A stretch of DNA of 64,000 bases from Erysipelotrichaceae bacterium (GTDB taxonomy: Bacteria > Bacillota_I > Bacilli_A > RFN20 > CAG-449): NCBI GenBank assembly GCA_015059045.1, contig SVBD01000002.1:62001-126000 (forward strand). The letters run 5' to 3'. How positions within the stretch are numbered: the first letter of the stretch is position 1; the number at the start of each line of letters is the position of its first letter. The position numbers were made by a program, and so were the translations under genes. The notes beneath the pieces were generated by a model. That model was not told where the DNA came from. It ran no database searches and saw only the letters and a list, made by a program, of their open reading frames with translations. Below are positions 34,287 through 42,701 of this stretch, one piece after another.

Positions 34287-35285
34287 TTATTTCCTTGTTG
34301 ATGAACGAGAATTATATCTAGCGTCAAAATGATAATATCTATTCTTTAATTCATCTTTTAATAATTTAGTAACCATTCTCATTGCAATTGAACCAACATC
34401 ATAGAAATCTAGTTCACAAGAAGAAATTGTTGGACGAGAAACAATTGAATATTTTGTACCAATTACTGAAACAACTTCAATATCTTCTGGAACTTTTAAT
34501 CCACTATCAATAGCCGCATTTGTTAATGCGCACGCTAATGAGTCTCTTGGACAAACAAATTGTCCTTTTTTAACTTTTTTGAAATATTCAATAAATTGTA
34601 AATATGTTTCATGATATGAATCAGTTACAAGCATTTCATCATAACTATCCTTTAATAAATCATGAGTGATTTTACTTTCGATAGATTGAATCATTTTACC
34701 TTCATTAGTTGAATGAAGGAAAGTAACTTTTTCTCCACCATTCTCATAATGGCGATTAATTACTTCTTTAATTGCAGAAGCAAAGTTTAATGTAATATTT
34801 CCAACTTTTTCATCTTTAATATCAAATTTATCACCAATTAAGATTAATGGAATGTTGTATTTAATAATTGTTTCAATATCAGATTGTTCTAATTCATCAT
34901 CAAAAACTACTGCACCATCAACATGTGATGTAAGCAATTTAGCAATAACTTCTTTTGTATCTTGAGAAGAGTGCTTAGTTACAAATAATGTTGTTTGATA
35001 TCCATAAATTTTACCAATATCAATCATACCTGAAAGTAAATTTGAAATATGTACATAGTTTACATCAGGAATAACAATACCAATATTTGTAGTTCTATTT
35101 GTCGCTAAACCTTGTGCTAAAGCATTTGGTTTATAGCCTAAACGAGCAATTGTATCTTCAACTCTTTTCTTTGTTTCAAGAGTTACATTTGATTGATTAT
35201 TAATTACTCTACTAACTGTTGCTAATGATACTCCTGCAGCTTTAGCAACCTCATAAATTGTGACTCTGTCTTTATAAATCCCCAT
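34287..35285 (-). CDS. ccpA: LacI-family regulator, CcpA-like
   Basis: A 332-residue regulator. The DNA-binding head VTIYEVAKAAGVSLATVSRVINNQSNVTLETKKRVEDTIARLGYKPNALAQGLA, followed by TTNIGIVIPDVNYVHISNLLSGM, closely follows CcpA. The periplasmic-binding-protein-like core is full length. CcpA with HPr-Ser-P binds cre sites to control carbon use. The window contains one perfect cre (6942-6955) and two weaker ones, which supports the call. ATG 35285 behind AGGAGGTATTATT is chosen over the track start. Unusually, it leads an operon with a small membrane protein and addBA. Confidence 0.75.
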   Translation of the reverse strand: MGIYKDRVTIYEVAKAAGVSLATVSRVINNQSNVTLETKKRVEDTIARLGYKPNALAQGLATNRTTNIGIVIPDVNYVHISNLLSGMIDIGKIYGYQTTLFVTKHSSQDTKEVIAKLLTSHVDGAVVFDDELEQSDIETIIKYNIPLILIGDKFDIKDEKVGNITLNFASAIKEVINRHYENGGEKVTFLHSTNEGKMIQSIESKITHDLLKDSYDEMLVTDSYHETYLQFIEYFKKVKKGQFVCPRDSLACALTNAAIDSGLKVPEDIEVVSVIGTKYSIVSRPTISSCELDFYDVGSIAMRMVTKLLKDELKNRYYHFDARYNSRSSTRK

Positions 35286-35304
35286 AATAATACCTCCTAA
35301 CAGC

Positions 35305-35332
35305 AAAAAAAGCGCCTAGTCCGCGCTTTTAT
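35305..35332 (-). terminator. Terminator directly before the ccpA-like gene
   Basis: In the minus direction AAAAGCGC-GGACTAG-GCGCTTTT continues into TTT. It ends only about 20 bases before ATG 35285, which leaves no room for a separate promoter. It may act as an attenuator in a transcript that starts at 35689. Confidence 0.8.
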
Positions 35333-35349
35333 TAAGATATGCTAGCAAT

Positions 35350-35640
35350 CTACTTTAATTCGTTTAATGTAAATCTAACTCTATTTAAAGTCTTTTTTAC
35401 TTTATTAGGTAATGTTTCTTCATTAATTGAATCAATAGATTCAATAACTTCATCTAGTGCTTCTTTGGTAGAAGCGTCTACCTTACTCATTGAAGATCGC
35501 ATTTGATTTTTTAACTTTTCAAATGTTGTTTTCATTAGTTCGACCATTTCATTACGACAAGAGCATAAAGATTTAATCGTCATCGAACTTGTCGCTCCTA
35601 TTATCGCTCCTAAAGAAAAAGTTAAAATCATTTTGTGCAT
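35350..35640 (-). CDS. Small membrane-anchored helical protein (YtxH-like)
   Basis: A 96-residue protein. One N-terminal hydrophobic segment (MILTFSLGAIIGATSSMTI) precedes a cysteine pair (LCSC) and a charged helical body of about 70 residues. The plan is like YtxH general-stress proteins but the similarity is weak. It has the strongest promoter in the window, with operator-like repeats, and precedes the ccpA-addBA genes. Confidence 0.6.
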   Translation of the reverse strand: MHKMILTFSLGAIIGATSSMTIKSLCSCRNEMVELMKTTFEKLKNQMRSSMSKVDASTKEALDEVIESIDSINEETLPNKVKKTLNRVRFTLNELK

Positions 35641-35671
35641 TATCTTACCACTCCCTTAATGAAAATGGTTT

Positions 35672-35685
35672 GTTCAGCGCTTACT
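35672..35685 (-). promoter_or_regulatory. cre-like element at the 35350/ccpA operon start
   Basis: The minus strand AGTAAGCGCTGAAC matches 11 of 14 positions of the cre consensus and overlaps the predicted transcription start. Because a ccpA-like gene lies downstream, it may be an autoregulatory site. Confidence 0.4.
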
Positions 35686-35688
35686 TTC

Positions 35689-35717
35689 ATTATAAATGAA
35701 AATATTTTCATTGTCAA
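35689..35717 (-). promoter_or_regulatory. Perfect-consensus sigma-A promoter
   Basis: TTGACA (35717-35712), exactly 17 bp and TATAAT (35694-35689) on the minus strand. The spacer is the palindrome ATGAAAATATTTTCAT. So strong a promoter is expected to be held down by a repressor. Confidence 0.88.
35696..35711. promoter_or_regulatory. 16-bp palindrome in the promoter spacer
   Basis: ATGAAAATATTTTCAT is a perfect palindrome that fills the gap between -35 and -10. Further TTTCAT/ATGAAA copies lie at about 35660, 35685 and 35730. The binding protein is unknown. Confidence 0.6.
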
Positions 35718-35861
35718 TGCGCTGTTTTTTCATTTTCTTTCTTTTTTGTGTAAAGCAAATCATCTAGCAAGATGTAAAGAACTTATTTAGACTAGTAATT
35801 TTAGCAAATTAGCAAGGATCACATCTCAATAGTATTATTTATATTTTAGAAAAAAATATAC

Positions 35862-35887
35862 AAAAAAAGGAGATTTGCATCTCCTAA
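35862..35887 (-). terminator. Terminator of deoC
   Basis: In the minus direction AGGAGAT-GCAA-ATCTCCT is followed by T7. Confidence 0.9.
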
Positions 35888-35900
35888 AAGTAAATTATTA

Positions 35901-36548
35901 CTATTTTAAATCTTCCATAATTTGGATACCGCTAGAAGCACCAATTCTATCGGCGCCAGCAGCAATCATTTCTAAGAAAGCTTTAGAATCTCTAATTCCA
36001 CCACTTGCTTTAACATGCATTTTCTTACCAACTGTTTTTCTCATTAATTTAACATCGTGAGCAGTTGCTCCACCAGTTGAGAAACCTGTTGAAGTTTTGA
36101 CGAAATCAGCTTTTGCTTTTTTAGACAATTTACAAGCTCTTACTTTTTCTTCATCTGTTAAAAGACAGGTTTCAATAATTACTTTTAAAACTAATCCTTT
36201 ACATGCTCTTCTAATTTTTCTAATTTCGTTAAGAACGTATTCATCATCACCTTCATGAAGACGAGAAACGTTGATAACCATATCAATTTCTGTAGCCCCA
36301 TCTTTAACAGCTTGTTTTGTTTCAAAAACTTTTGATTCAGTTGAAGTAGCACCAAGTGGGAAACCTACTACTGTACAGACTTTAACATCTGAACCTTTTA
36401 ATTTTTCAGCACATAATTTAATATATCCTGGGTTGACACAAACAGAAGCGAAATCATATTGTAAAGCTTCTTCACATAATTTAATAATTGCTTCGTCTGT
36501 TGCGTTTGCTTTTAATAAAGTATGATCAATAAATTTATTATAATTCAT
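35901..36548 (-). CDS. deoC: Deoxyribose-phosphate aldolase
   Basis: A 215-residue TIM-barrel class I aldolase. It splits 2-deoxyribose 5-phosphate into glyceraldehyde 3-phosphate and acetaldehyde for use of deoxynucleosides. [12 protein letters not shown] is the family opening, VVGFPLGA and VIETCLL follow, and the Schiff-base lysine lies in DFVKTSTGF, with KASGGIR near the end. The length is normal. It is monocistronic; no other deo genes are near. Confidence 0.95.
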   Translation of the reverse strand: MNYNKFIDHTLLKANATDEAIIKLCEEALQYDFASVCVNPGYIKLCAEKLKGSDVKVCTVVGFPLGATSTESKVFETKQAVKDGATEIDMVINVSRLHEGDDEYVLNEIRKIRRACKGLVLKVIIETCLLTDEEKVRACKLSKKAKADFVKTSTGFSTGGATAHDVKLMRKTVGKKMHVKASGGIRDSKAFLEMIAAGADRIGASSGIQIMEDLK

Positions 36549-36621
36549 AAAAAATCCTCCATTTTTATTATATATTATTTAATCAATTTTGCAAAATATT
36601 AATATACTAATATATCTAAAT

Positions 36622-36646
36622 AAGAAAAAAGACCATAATGGTCTTA
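36622..36646 (-). terminator. Terminator of rpmF
   Basis: In the minus direction AAGACCAT-T-ATGGTCTT is followed by TTTTTC, a short-loop hairpin ahead of deoC. Confidence 0.75.
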
Positions 36647-36657
36647 AATTTCATTAA

Positions 36658-36840
36658 CTATTTGCTTTTTACTTCAACAACTTGTTTGCCATCATAGTAA
36701 CCACATTCTGGACAAACGCGGTGTGAAACGATTGTTGCTCCACAATTTGCGCATTTTGTTAAACCAGTAACTGTTAATTTAAAATGTGTTCTACGCATTC
36801 TTTTTGTTGTTTTAGATGTTCTTCTGAATGGAACTGCCAT
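36658..36840 (-). CDS. rpmF: Ribosomal protein L32
   Basis: A 60-residue large-subunit protein. It starts [22 protein letters not shown], typical of L32, and has the zinc ribbon [20 protein letters not shown] with four cysteines. The strong GGAGGTGTG ribosome site suits a ribosomal gene. It has its own near-consensus promoter and a terminator. Confidence 0.97.
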   Translation of the reverse strand: MAVPFRRTSKTTKRMRRTHFKLTVTGLTKCANCGATIVSHRVCPECGYYDGKQVVEVKSK

Positions 36841-36883
36841 TTTTACACACCTCCTAAGTCATATTCAAATCGACACGTTGTTT

Positions 36884-36912
36884 ATTTTATATGAAATCAC
36901 TTATAGTGTCAA
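36884..36912 (-). promoter_or_regulatory. Promoter of rpmF
   Basis: TTGACA (36912-36907), 17 bp and TAAAAT (36889-36884) on the minus strand. Confidence 0.8.
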
Positions 36913-36967
36913 CTAAAATTAAAAATAATTGTCAAATAAATGTATATAAATTTTACTTATTATAATA

Positions 36968-38236
36968 TTACCTATTATAAATAACTTTTAAATATTTTCC
37001 CCTTACATCATTTTCTGAAGAAAGATGTACTTCTAAATAGTTAGACGAATAACCTTTGAATAAATTTGTCTTTGGATTATATGTTTCTACAATTACATCT
37101 ACTTCTCTTCCAACAAATTTGCTTTCATATTCTTCTTTTAGTTTATTACCAAGTTCAATCAATTTAGTTACTCTTTCTTTTTTCACTTGAGGATTAACTT
37201 GATTTTTCATTTTTGCAGCAACTGTTCCTGGTCTAATTGAATAAGGGAATACATGAAGATAATTAAATCCACATTCTTTTATAAAAGAATAAGTTTCTTC
37301 AAACTCTTCTTCAGTTTCTCCTGGGAAACCAACAATTACATCACAGGCTAAAGCAATTTCTGGAATAGCGTTTCTGATTTTAGTTAGATTTTCTAAAAAT
37401 TGCTCTTTAGTATATTTACGATTCATTCTCTTTAAAACTTCTTTGCTTCCAGATTGTAATGGAATATGAAGATGACGAGCAATTTGAGGAAAATCATTTA
37501 ATAAAGAAATAAATTCATCATCAATTAAACTTGCTTCTAAAGAAGAAATTCTTAATCTTTTTAATTCATTGTTATGTTCTAAAATTGATCTAATTAAGTC
37601 ATTAAATGAAGTTTCATTATTTAAATCTTCTCCATAACTTGCCATATCAATACCGGTTAGAACTATTTCTTGATATCCATTTTCTACTAAGCGATCAACT
37701 TCTGATAAAATATCTTCTTTACTTCTACTTCTAATATTTCCACGAACATAAGGAATTACGCAATATGAACAAAAGTTATTACAGCCATCCTGAATTTTTA
37801 AAAATGCCCTAGTGTTTTCATTATACGAAGAAATATTTAAACATTCATATTTTTGATTTCTATTATTTTTTTCAACATCGACAATTTGAGTTTTTGTTCT
37901 TTTAAATTCTTCTAATAAAGAAATAATATTATTTCTTTTTGAAGTTCCTATTACAATATCGACACCTTCAATAGAACTAACTTCCTCGCTATGAAGCTGA
38001 CTATAGCATCCCATAACAAAAAGAGTCGCATTAGGATATTTACTTCTTAATGATCGAATTTTTTGACGCGATTTAGATTCACTAGTTAATGTAACTGCAC
38101 ACGTATTAATAACTATTAAATCACATTGTTCATCCTTAGATTCTTGATATCCATTTTCATTTAAAATCTGACAAACTGCTTGAATTTCATAAGTATTAAC
38201 TTTACAGCCTAAAGAAAAACACTTATAGTACTTCAT
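36968..38236 (-). CDS. mtaB: tRNA (t6A37) methylthiotransferase
   Basis: A 422-residue radical-SAM enzyme that adds a methylthio group to t6A at position 37 of ANN-decoding tRNAs. The N-terminal UPF0004 domain has LGCKVNTYE, INTCAVT and VMGCYSQ cysteines for the second cluster. The radical-SAM cluster is CNNFCSYCVIPYVRG. A TRAM domain closes the protein. LGCKVNTYE rather than MiaB's GCQMN points to MtaB. Its start overlaps the preceding 277-residue gene by 14 bases. Confidence 0.92.
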   Translation of the reverse strand: MKYYKCFSLGCKVNTYEIQAVCQILNENGYQESKDEQCDLIVINTCAVTLTSESKSRQKIRSLRSKYPNATLFVMGCYSQLHSEEVSSIEGVDIVIGTSKRNNIISLLEEFKRTKTQIVDVEKNNRNQKYECLNISSYNENTRAFLKIQDGCNNFCSYCVIPYVRGNIRSRSKEDILSEVDRLVENGYQEIVLTGIDMASYGEDLNNETSFNDLIRSILEHNNELKRLRISSLEASLIDDEFISLLNDFPQIARHLHIPLQSGSKEVLKRMNRKYTKEQFLENLTKIRNAIPEIALACDVIVGFPGETEEEFEETYSFIKECGFNYLHVFPYSIRPGTVAAKMKNQVNPQVKKERVTKLIELGNKLKEEYESKFVGREVDVIVETYNPKTNLFKGYSSNYLEVHLSSENDVRGKYLKVIYNR

Positions 38237-39056
38237 CTGAAAATTTTCCTTTACTATAAATCTTATCTTGACGAATTATCGTTAGCGATTTTTTATTTTT
38301 AATATAATTAAATGTCTTTTTAGAGATAAATTTGTTTTTATATAAAGAATTCACAAATCCATGGTAATCATTATCATAAAATTTTTCCATTAATTCTTGA
38401 ATTTTGATTAGTGTATGATGCTTTTCTACATGTTTTAAATATTTATCATAAAGAGAGATTTCAAGATCTAATCTACCTTGATTATTAATAATATACACCA
38501 TTTCAAAATCAGGGTCATAAAAAGCTGATGATGTTTTATCTTCTTTAATTAATATTAATGAAGTAAAAGGCGAATCATATAATTTAAAATTATATGTATC
38601 AAATAAATCAACACAAGAACTTTTAGGGTTTTTTACTAAATTATCATATGGAAATTCTAATAATTTACTGCATTCTTCGTTATAAATAATGTTTAACGAA
38701 TGAGAAAAAATAGGAACATAAATTCTTGATTTTTCCAAAGAAAAATAAGGAGCATTTTCTTCTTCTAACAATTTCCAAACAGATTTTTTAATAAACTCAT
38801 CTCCTCTTAATTCAGTATTTTGAGTTGCGTCTAAGGAAATCCTTTCTAAATTGGATTCAATTAATTCTTTATTCATTAAAGCTTTAATGATAATGTTTGC
38901 TTGAATGATTTTTAATGGATTAGTTTCTCCTGTTGATAAATGATAATATGAAAGGACCGAAGAGAATTTTGTTGCGTTCTCCACATAAAAACGATATTGA
39001 TCCGAACTATTTAATTTAATTTTCTTTTTTCTTTTAGACAAAATTTTATATAACAT
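38223..39056 (-). CDS. Uncharacterised protein in the rsmE-mtaB operon
   Basis: A 277-residue soluble protein with a basic start (SKRKKKIKLN) and several paired aromatic/acidic patches such as AFYDPDFEMVYIINNQGRL. It shows no signal, helix or catalytic motif I can name. It overlaps mtaB and follows rsmE by 4 bp, so it is part of an RNA-modification/repair operon (nfo-rsmE-this-mtaB). It may help RNA modification, but this is only by position. Confidence 0.6.
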   Translation of the reverse strand: MLYKILSKRKKKIKLNSSDQYRFYVENATKFSSVLSYYHLSTGETNPLKIIQANIIIKALMNKELIESNLERISLDATQNTELRGDEFIKKSVWKLLEEENAPYFSLEKSRIYVPIFSHSLNIIYNEECSKLLEFPYDNLVKNPKSSCVDLFDTYNFKLYDSPFTSLILIKEDKTSSAFYDPDFEMVYIINNQGRLDLEISLYDKYLKHVEKHHTLIKIQELMEKFYDNDYHGFVNSLYKNKFISKKTFNYIKNKKSLTIIRQDKIYSKGKFSDEVL

Positions 39057-39060
39057 AATC

Positions 39061-39783
39061 TTACCTTTCAGTGATAAACGATATAGCGCTCAACGCATAG
39101 AATACCGCCGTTTCACTTCTTAAAATTCTTTTCCCTAACGATATAGAATGATAATTATTTTCTTTTGCAAATTCAACTTCTTTTAATGAAAAACCACCTT
39201 CAGAGCCAATTAAAATACCAATTGATTGACCTTTTTGTACATTTTGAAGTTTTTCAAAGAAAGTTTCTTCCTTTTCATTTTCATAAGCAATAAATTGATG
39301 ATCAAATTTGAATGAAGCAATATCTTTATATTGGATAATCTTTTCAACAACAGGGATTTTACATCTTCTAGATTGTTCACTAGCTTCTTTTACAATTTGA
39401 TTGAATCTTGCTAATTTTCTTGTTTCATCTTCTTTTTTAATTTTAGCGATGCATCTTTCAGATTGAACTAAAATGATTTCACTAACACCTAGTTCGGTTG
39501 CTTTTTGTAAAACTAAATCAAGTTTATCACCTTTTGGCAAACAATATAAAAGAGTAACCTTAACATCTAATTCATTATTTTCAAGAAGTTCTTCCTTAAC
39601 TTTAATAATTAGAGGTAAAGTAGAACTAATTTCACAAAGATAAACCTTACCTTCATTTACACAGGTAATTTGTTCTCCTACTCTCATTCTCATTACTTTA
39701 ACGATATGATGTTCTTGATCTTTAGAAATCACTACTTCATTATCAATAATCTTTTCAACAAAATATCTTTGCATATTACTCAC
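39061..39783 (-). CDS. rsmE: 16S rRNA (uracil1498-N3)-methyltransferase
   Basis: A 240-residue SPOUT methyltransferase. An N-terminal PUA-like part (QRYFVEKI, HHIVKVMRM) precedes the trefoil-knot end IGILIGSEGGFSLKEVEFAKEN and ISLGKRILRSETAVFYALSAI, which are the SAM-binding motifs of RsmE. The length is normal. It overlaps nfo by 8 bases. Confidence 0.95.
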   Translation of the reverse strand: MSNMQRYFVEKIIDNEVVISKDQEHHIVKVMRMRVGEQITCVNEGKVYLCEISSTLPLIIKVKEELLENNELDVKVTLLYCLPKGDKLDLVLQKATELGVSEIILVQSERCIAKIKKEDETRKLARFNQIVKEASEQSRRCKIPVVEKIIQYKDIASFKFDHQFIAYENEKEETFFEKLQNVQKGQSIGILIGSEGGFSLKEVEFAKENNYHSISLGKRILRSETAVFYALSAISFITER

Positions 39784-40603
39784 TCATTTCCTTTAACATA
39801 CGAATTTCTTCTTTATATCCATCTAATTCATTTGGCGTTTCAAGCACAAATGATAAATCTTTTAACTTTGGATGATTAATAATTTTTCTAATTGCTTCAA
39901 TAGATAAATTGCCAAGACCTAATTTTTCATGGCGATCTTTTCTACTACCTAACTCATTTTTTGAATCATTTAAATGAATTGCTTTTAGTTTGTCTAAGCC
40001 AATTATATCATCAAATTCTTTTAATACTTCTTCTAAATTGTCTTTGATATTATAACCCCCATCAAATACATGGCAGGTATCTAAACAAACTCCGATTTTA
40101 TCTTGATAAACAACTTTATCAATGATTTTCTTTAATTGAATAAAAGTATGACCAATTTCACTACCTTTACCCGCCATAGTTTCTAGTAATACCATCGTTT
40201 TTTGTTTTGGTGTTATTACCATATTTAATATTTCAGCAATTAATTCAATACCTTTTTCTTCACCTTGACCAACATGACTTCCAGGGTGAAAGTTATAATA
40301 AACATCATCAATCAATTCCAAAAGCGCTAAATCTTCTTTAAATACTTTTAAAGCAAATTCACGAACTCTTTCATCGCTACTGGCCGGATTTAAAGTATAT
40401 GGAGCATGAGCAATTAAAGGAGCAAAATTTGCTTCTTTTTTTAATTGATTGAATTTATTAATATCTTCCAAATCAATTTCTTTTGAGCTTCCTCCACGAG
40501 GATTTCTAGTAAAAAATTGGAAAGTATTTCCACCTACGTAGATAGTATCTTTATACATACTTACATATCCCTTATTAGAAACGTGACATCCAATATTTTT
40601 CAT
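39776..40603 (-). CDS. nfo: Endonuclease IV
   Basis: A 275-residue TIM-barrel AP endonuclease with three metal ions, for base-excision repair. Signatures are NIGCHVSNKGYVS, YNFHPGSHVGQG, GVCLDTCHVFDGGYN and AIHLNDSKNELGSRKDRHEKLGLGNL. The length matches the family. It is the first gene of the nfo-rsmE-orf-mtaB operon. Confidence 0.96.
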   Translation of the reverse strand: MKNIGCHVSNKGYVSMYKDTIYVGGNTFQFFTRNPRGGSSKEIDLEDINKFNQLKKEANFAPLIAHAPYTLNPASSDERVREFALKVFKEDLALLELIDDVYYNFHPGSHVGQGEEKGIELIAEILNMVITPKQKTMVLLETMAGKGSEIGHTFIQLKKIIDKVVYQDKIGVCLDTCHVFDGGYNIKDNLEEVLKEFDDIIGLDKLKAIHLNDSKNELGSRKDRHEKLGLGNLSIEAIRKIINHPKLKDLSFVLETPNELDGYKEEIRMLKEMSE

Positions 40604-40714
40604 AAATCTACATCCTCAAAGATATATTATCATAAATAAATATTATTATTAATAAAAATAATTTTAGTTGTAATTTATTTCTAATTACTGAATATCTTTT
40701 AATTGGGTGATATT

Positions 40715-41845
40715 ATGTTTTTTCATTTTGTAAAGAATGGTGATACTTTATATAAAATAAGTAAACAATATAGCGTTCCATTAAATACTTTAATTAAAGA
40801 TAATAATTTAGAAGAACCTTATTTATTACTTATTGGAGAATGTCTAATAATACGAGATAAAAAAAGTAAAGAAAGAAGAATTGAAAATAAAATAATTAAT
40901 GGCTTTTGTTATCAAGGAATCTCGACAAATACTTTAAATGAGTATTTACCAACATTAACTCATACAAGTATTTTTGCTTATCGATTAAATAATGAAGGTC
41001 ACTTATTAGATTTTAATTCTAATAGAATTATCAATCGAATTAAAGAATACGATAAGCAAGCGATGTTAACAATCGCAAACATTAAAGAAAGTGGTGGATT
41101 TTCTACTTCTTTAGCTAGTAGTATTTTAAATTCAAATGAGTATCAAAATAATTTGATTAACGACTTAAAAAGAGAGTTAAAAGAAAATAATTACGATTCA
41201 TTATGTATCGACTTTGAATATGTAAACGAAGACGAAAAAAATCTATATTCTTCATTTTTAAGAAAAATAAAAGATGCTCTTCCTTCCTATCCACTATTTG
41301 TTGCTCTAGCGCCTAAAAATAGTGATGAACAAAAAGGGCTATTATATACCGCTCATGATTATTATCAAATAGGTAAAGTTGCTGATTATGTCATTTTAAT
41401 GACATATGAATGGGGATATACATATGGAGAACCTCAAGCAATTGCACCATTAAATCAAGTTAAAAAAGTTATAAGATACGCTAAAACTAAAATCGACAAC
41501 GACAAAATAATTATGGGTTTGCCTAATTATGGATACGATTGGAATCTACCTTATCAAAAAAATACAAAAGCAGATAGTGTTTCAAATGTAGAAGCAATGA
41601 AAATTGCTAAAAAATACAAAGTAGAAATTAAATACGATAAAGTAAGCCAAACTCCTTATTTTAACTATAGAAGCGAAGGAAAAGAACATATTGTTCATTT
41701 TGATGATGCTTGCTCCATTAATCAAAAAATTAATTTAATGCTTGATGAAAATATTAAAGGATTATCAATTTGGACAATTTCAACTTATTATCCACAGCTT
41801 AAAATATTAATAGATTATTATTTCGACACTGATGATGAAGTTTAG
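40715..41845 (+). CDS. LysM-GH18 protein (spore-germination/YaaH-like hydrolase)
   Basis: A 376-residue protein. An N-terminal LysM domain (HFVKNGDTLYKISKQYSVPLNTLIKDNNLEEPYLLLIGECLII) binds peptidoglycan or chitin-like chains. A GH18 barrel follows with SLCIDFEYVNEDE, the catalytic DxxDxDxE strand, and VILMTYEWGYTYGEPQAIAPL. This layout is that of YaaH/SleL-type N-acetylglucosaminidases, but there is no classical signal peptide and no sporulation gene near. ATG 40715 behind GGGTGATATT is chosen over the track start. Confidence 0.83.
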   Translation: MFFHFVKNGDTLYKISKQYSVPLNTLIKDNNLEEPYLLLIGECLIIRDKKSKERRIENKIINGFCYQGISTNTLNEYLPTLTHTSIFAYRLNNEGHLLDFNSNRIINRIKEYDKQAMLTIANIKESGGFSTSLASSILNSNEYQNNLINDLKRELKENNYDSLCIDFEYVNEDEKNLYSSFLRKIKDALPSYPLFVALAPKNSDEQKGLLYTAHDYYQIGKVADYVILMTYEWGYTYGEPQAIAPLNQVKKVIRYAKTKIDNDKIIMGLPNYGYDWNLPYQKNTKADSVSNVEAMKIAKKYKVEIKYDKVSQTPYFNYRSEGKEHIVHFDDACSINQKINLMLDENIKGLSIWTISTYYPQLKILIDYYFDTDDEV

Positions 41846-41871
41846 AAAAAGTATTTATCAATTAAAACATT

Positions 41872-41882
41872 TATAATATAAT
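41872..41882 (+). promoter_or_regulatory. -10 region of tRNA-Thr
   Basis: Two overlapping TATAAT hexamers (41872-41877 and 41877-41882) lie 9-14 bases before the tRNA. The -35 match is weak. Confidence 0.5.
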
Positions 41883-41890
41883 TAAATGGC

Positions 41891-41966
41891 GCCGGCTTAA
41901 CTCAGTTGGTAGAGTAGCTGAATCGTAATCAGTTGGTCGGGGGTTCGAGTCCTCTAGCCGGCACCA
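41891..41966 (+). tRNA. tRNA-Thr (anticodon CGT)
   Basis: A 76-base cloverleaf read by eye. The acceptor arms are GCCGGCT/AGCCGGC with encoded CCA. The D arm is ACTC-AGTTGGTA-GAGT, the anticodon arm is GCTGA-ATCGTAA-TCAGT and the T arm is GGGGG-TTCGAGT-CCTCT. Anticodon CGT reads ACG, a rare codon in this AT-rich genome. Position 32 is A, which is uncommon. The next gene's ribosome site begins three bases after CCA. Confidence 0.93.
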
Positions 41967-41978
41967 TTGAGGTTTACA

Positions 41979-42590
41979 ATGTTTCCAACAAAGATTGAAG
42001 AATTAATTCAAGGAATAAATTTAAAAGAATTAGTTGACTTTCACGTAAGTGGAGATAAAGTCTTTTCTGTTGAAAATAAATATATATTAAAAATTAGTGA
42101 TAACACAAAAAGATTAGAAAAAGAGTATCAAAAAGATAAATGGATTAATAAATATATTCCTTCTCCCAAACCTATTTTATTCACTATCGAAAATAATAAG
42201 GGATACTATTTAAGAGAATATTTAGTTGGAGAAAATCTATGTGCAGATAAATATTTAAGTAATCCAGAACTTTTAATAAATCTTCTTGTAGAAGCAATGG
42301 AAATACTTCACAAAACAAAAGTAATTGAAGATAAATATATAATCGATAATGAATATAAAACATTAATTCATGGTGATTTTTGTTTACCAAATATTCTAGT
42401 TAAAGATGATAAAGTAGCAGGATTTATCGATTTAGGAGATTCAGGTATTGGTGACCCTTGGAGAGATTATGCTTGGTGCATTTGGTCGTTAGAATATAAT
42501 TTAAAATCTACAAATTATACTCCACTTTTATTAAAAAAACTAAACATCACTTTTGACAAAGAAAAATACAAAAGATATATTAATTTATAA
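41979..42590 (+). CDS. Small APH-family kinase
   Basis: A 203-residue protein of the aminoglycoside/choline phosphotransferase fold. LIHGDFCLPNILV is the catalytic loop (HGDxxxxN) and GFIDLGDSGIGDPWRDYAW is the metal loop, close to the APH(3') form. The N-terminus has ENKYILKISDNTKRLEKEYQKDKW (ATP lysine and glutamate). APH(3') enzymes have about 264 residues, so this one is shortened in the middle. The substrate, and any role in resistance, cannot be inferred. ATG 41979, with GAGG six bases before it, is preferred to the track start inside the tRNA region. Confidence 0.7.
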   Translation: MFPTKIEELIQGINLKELVDFHVSGDKVFSVENKYILKISDNTKRLEKEYQKDKWINKYIPSPKPILFTIENNKGYYLREYLVGENLCADKYLSNPELLINLLVEAMEILHKTKVIEDKYIIDNEYKTLIHGDFCLPNILVKDDKVAGFIDLGDSGIGDPWRDYAWCIWSLEYNLKSTNYTPLLLKKLNITFDKEKYKRYINL

Positions 42591-42649
42591 AAAAATATAC
42601 TTTATATAAATATATTAGATAAAAAAATATCTAAATCTTTTTGTATTGC

Positions 42650-42677
42650 TTGAAATATAAAAATAAAGTGTTATTAT
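42650..42677 (+). promoter_or_regulatory. Promoter of the CvpA-like gene
   Basis: TTGAAA (42650-42655), 16 bp and TATTAT (42672-42677), before the GGAGGAAATTT-ATG start. Confidence 0.55.
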
Positions 42678-42701
42678 ATTTTTAATAAATGGAGGAAATT
42701 T

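Larger units (their letters stand above)
35641..35900. other. 260-bp intergenic region with operator-rich promoter
   Basis: The part nearest the 35350 gene holds the promoter, a palindrome and several ATGAAA/TTTCAT elements. The middle (about 35745-35860) shows nothing I can name. The end nearest deoC carries the deoC terminator. Confidence 0.6.

Noticed and set aside
41979-42590. Aminoglycoside resistance gene
   Set aside because: The catalytic loops resemble APH(3'), but the protein is about 60 residues shorter and no substrate evidence exists, so only a kinase-family call is made.
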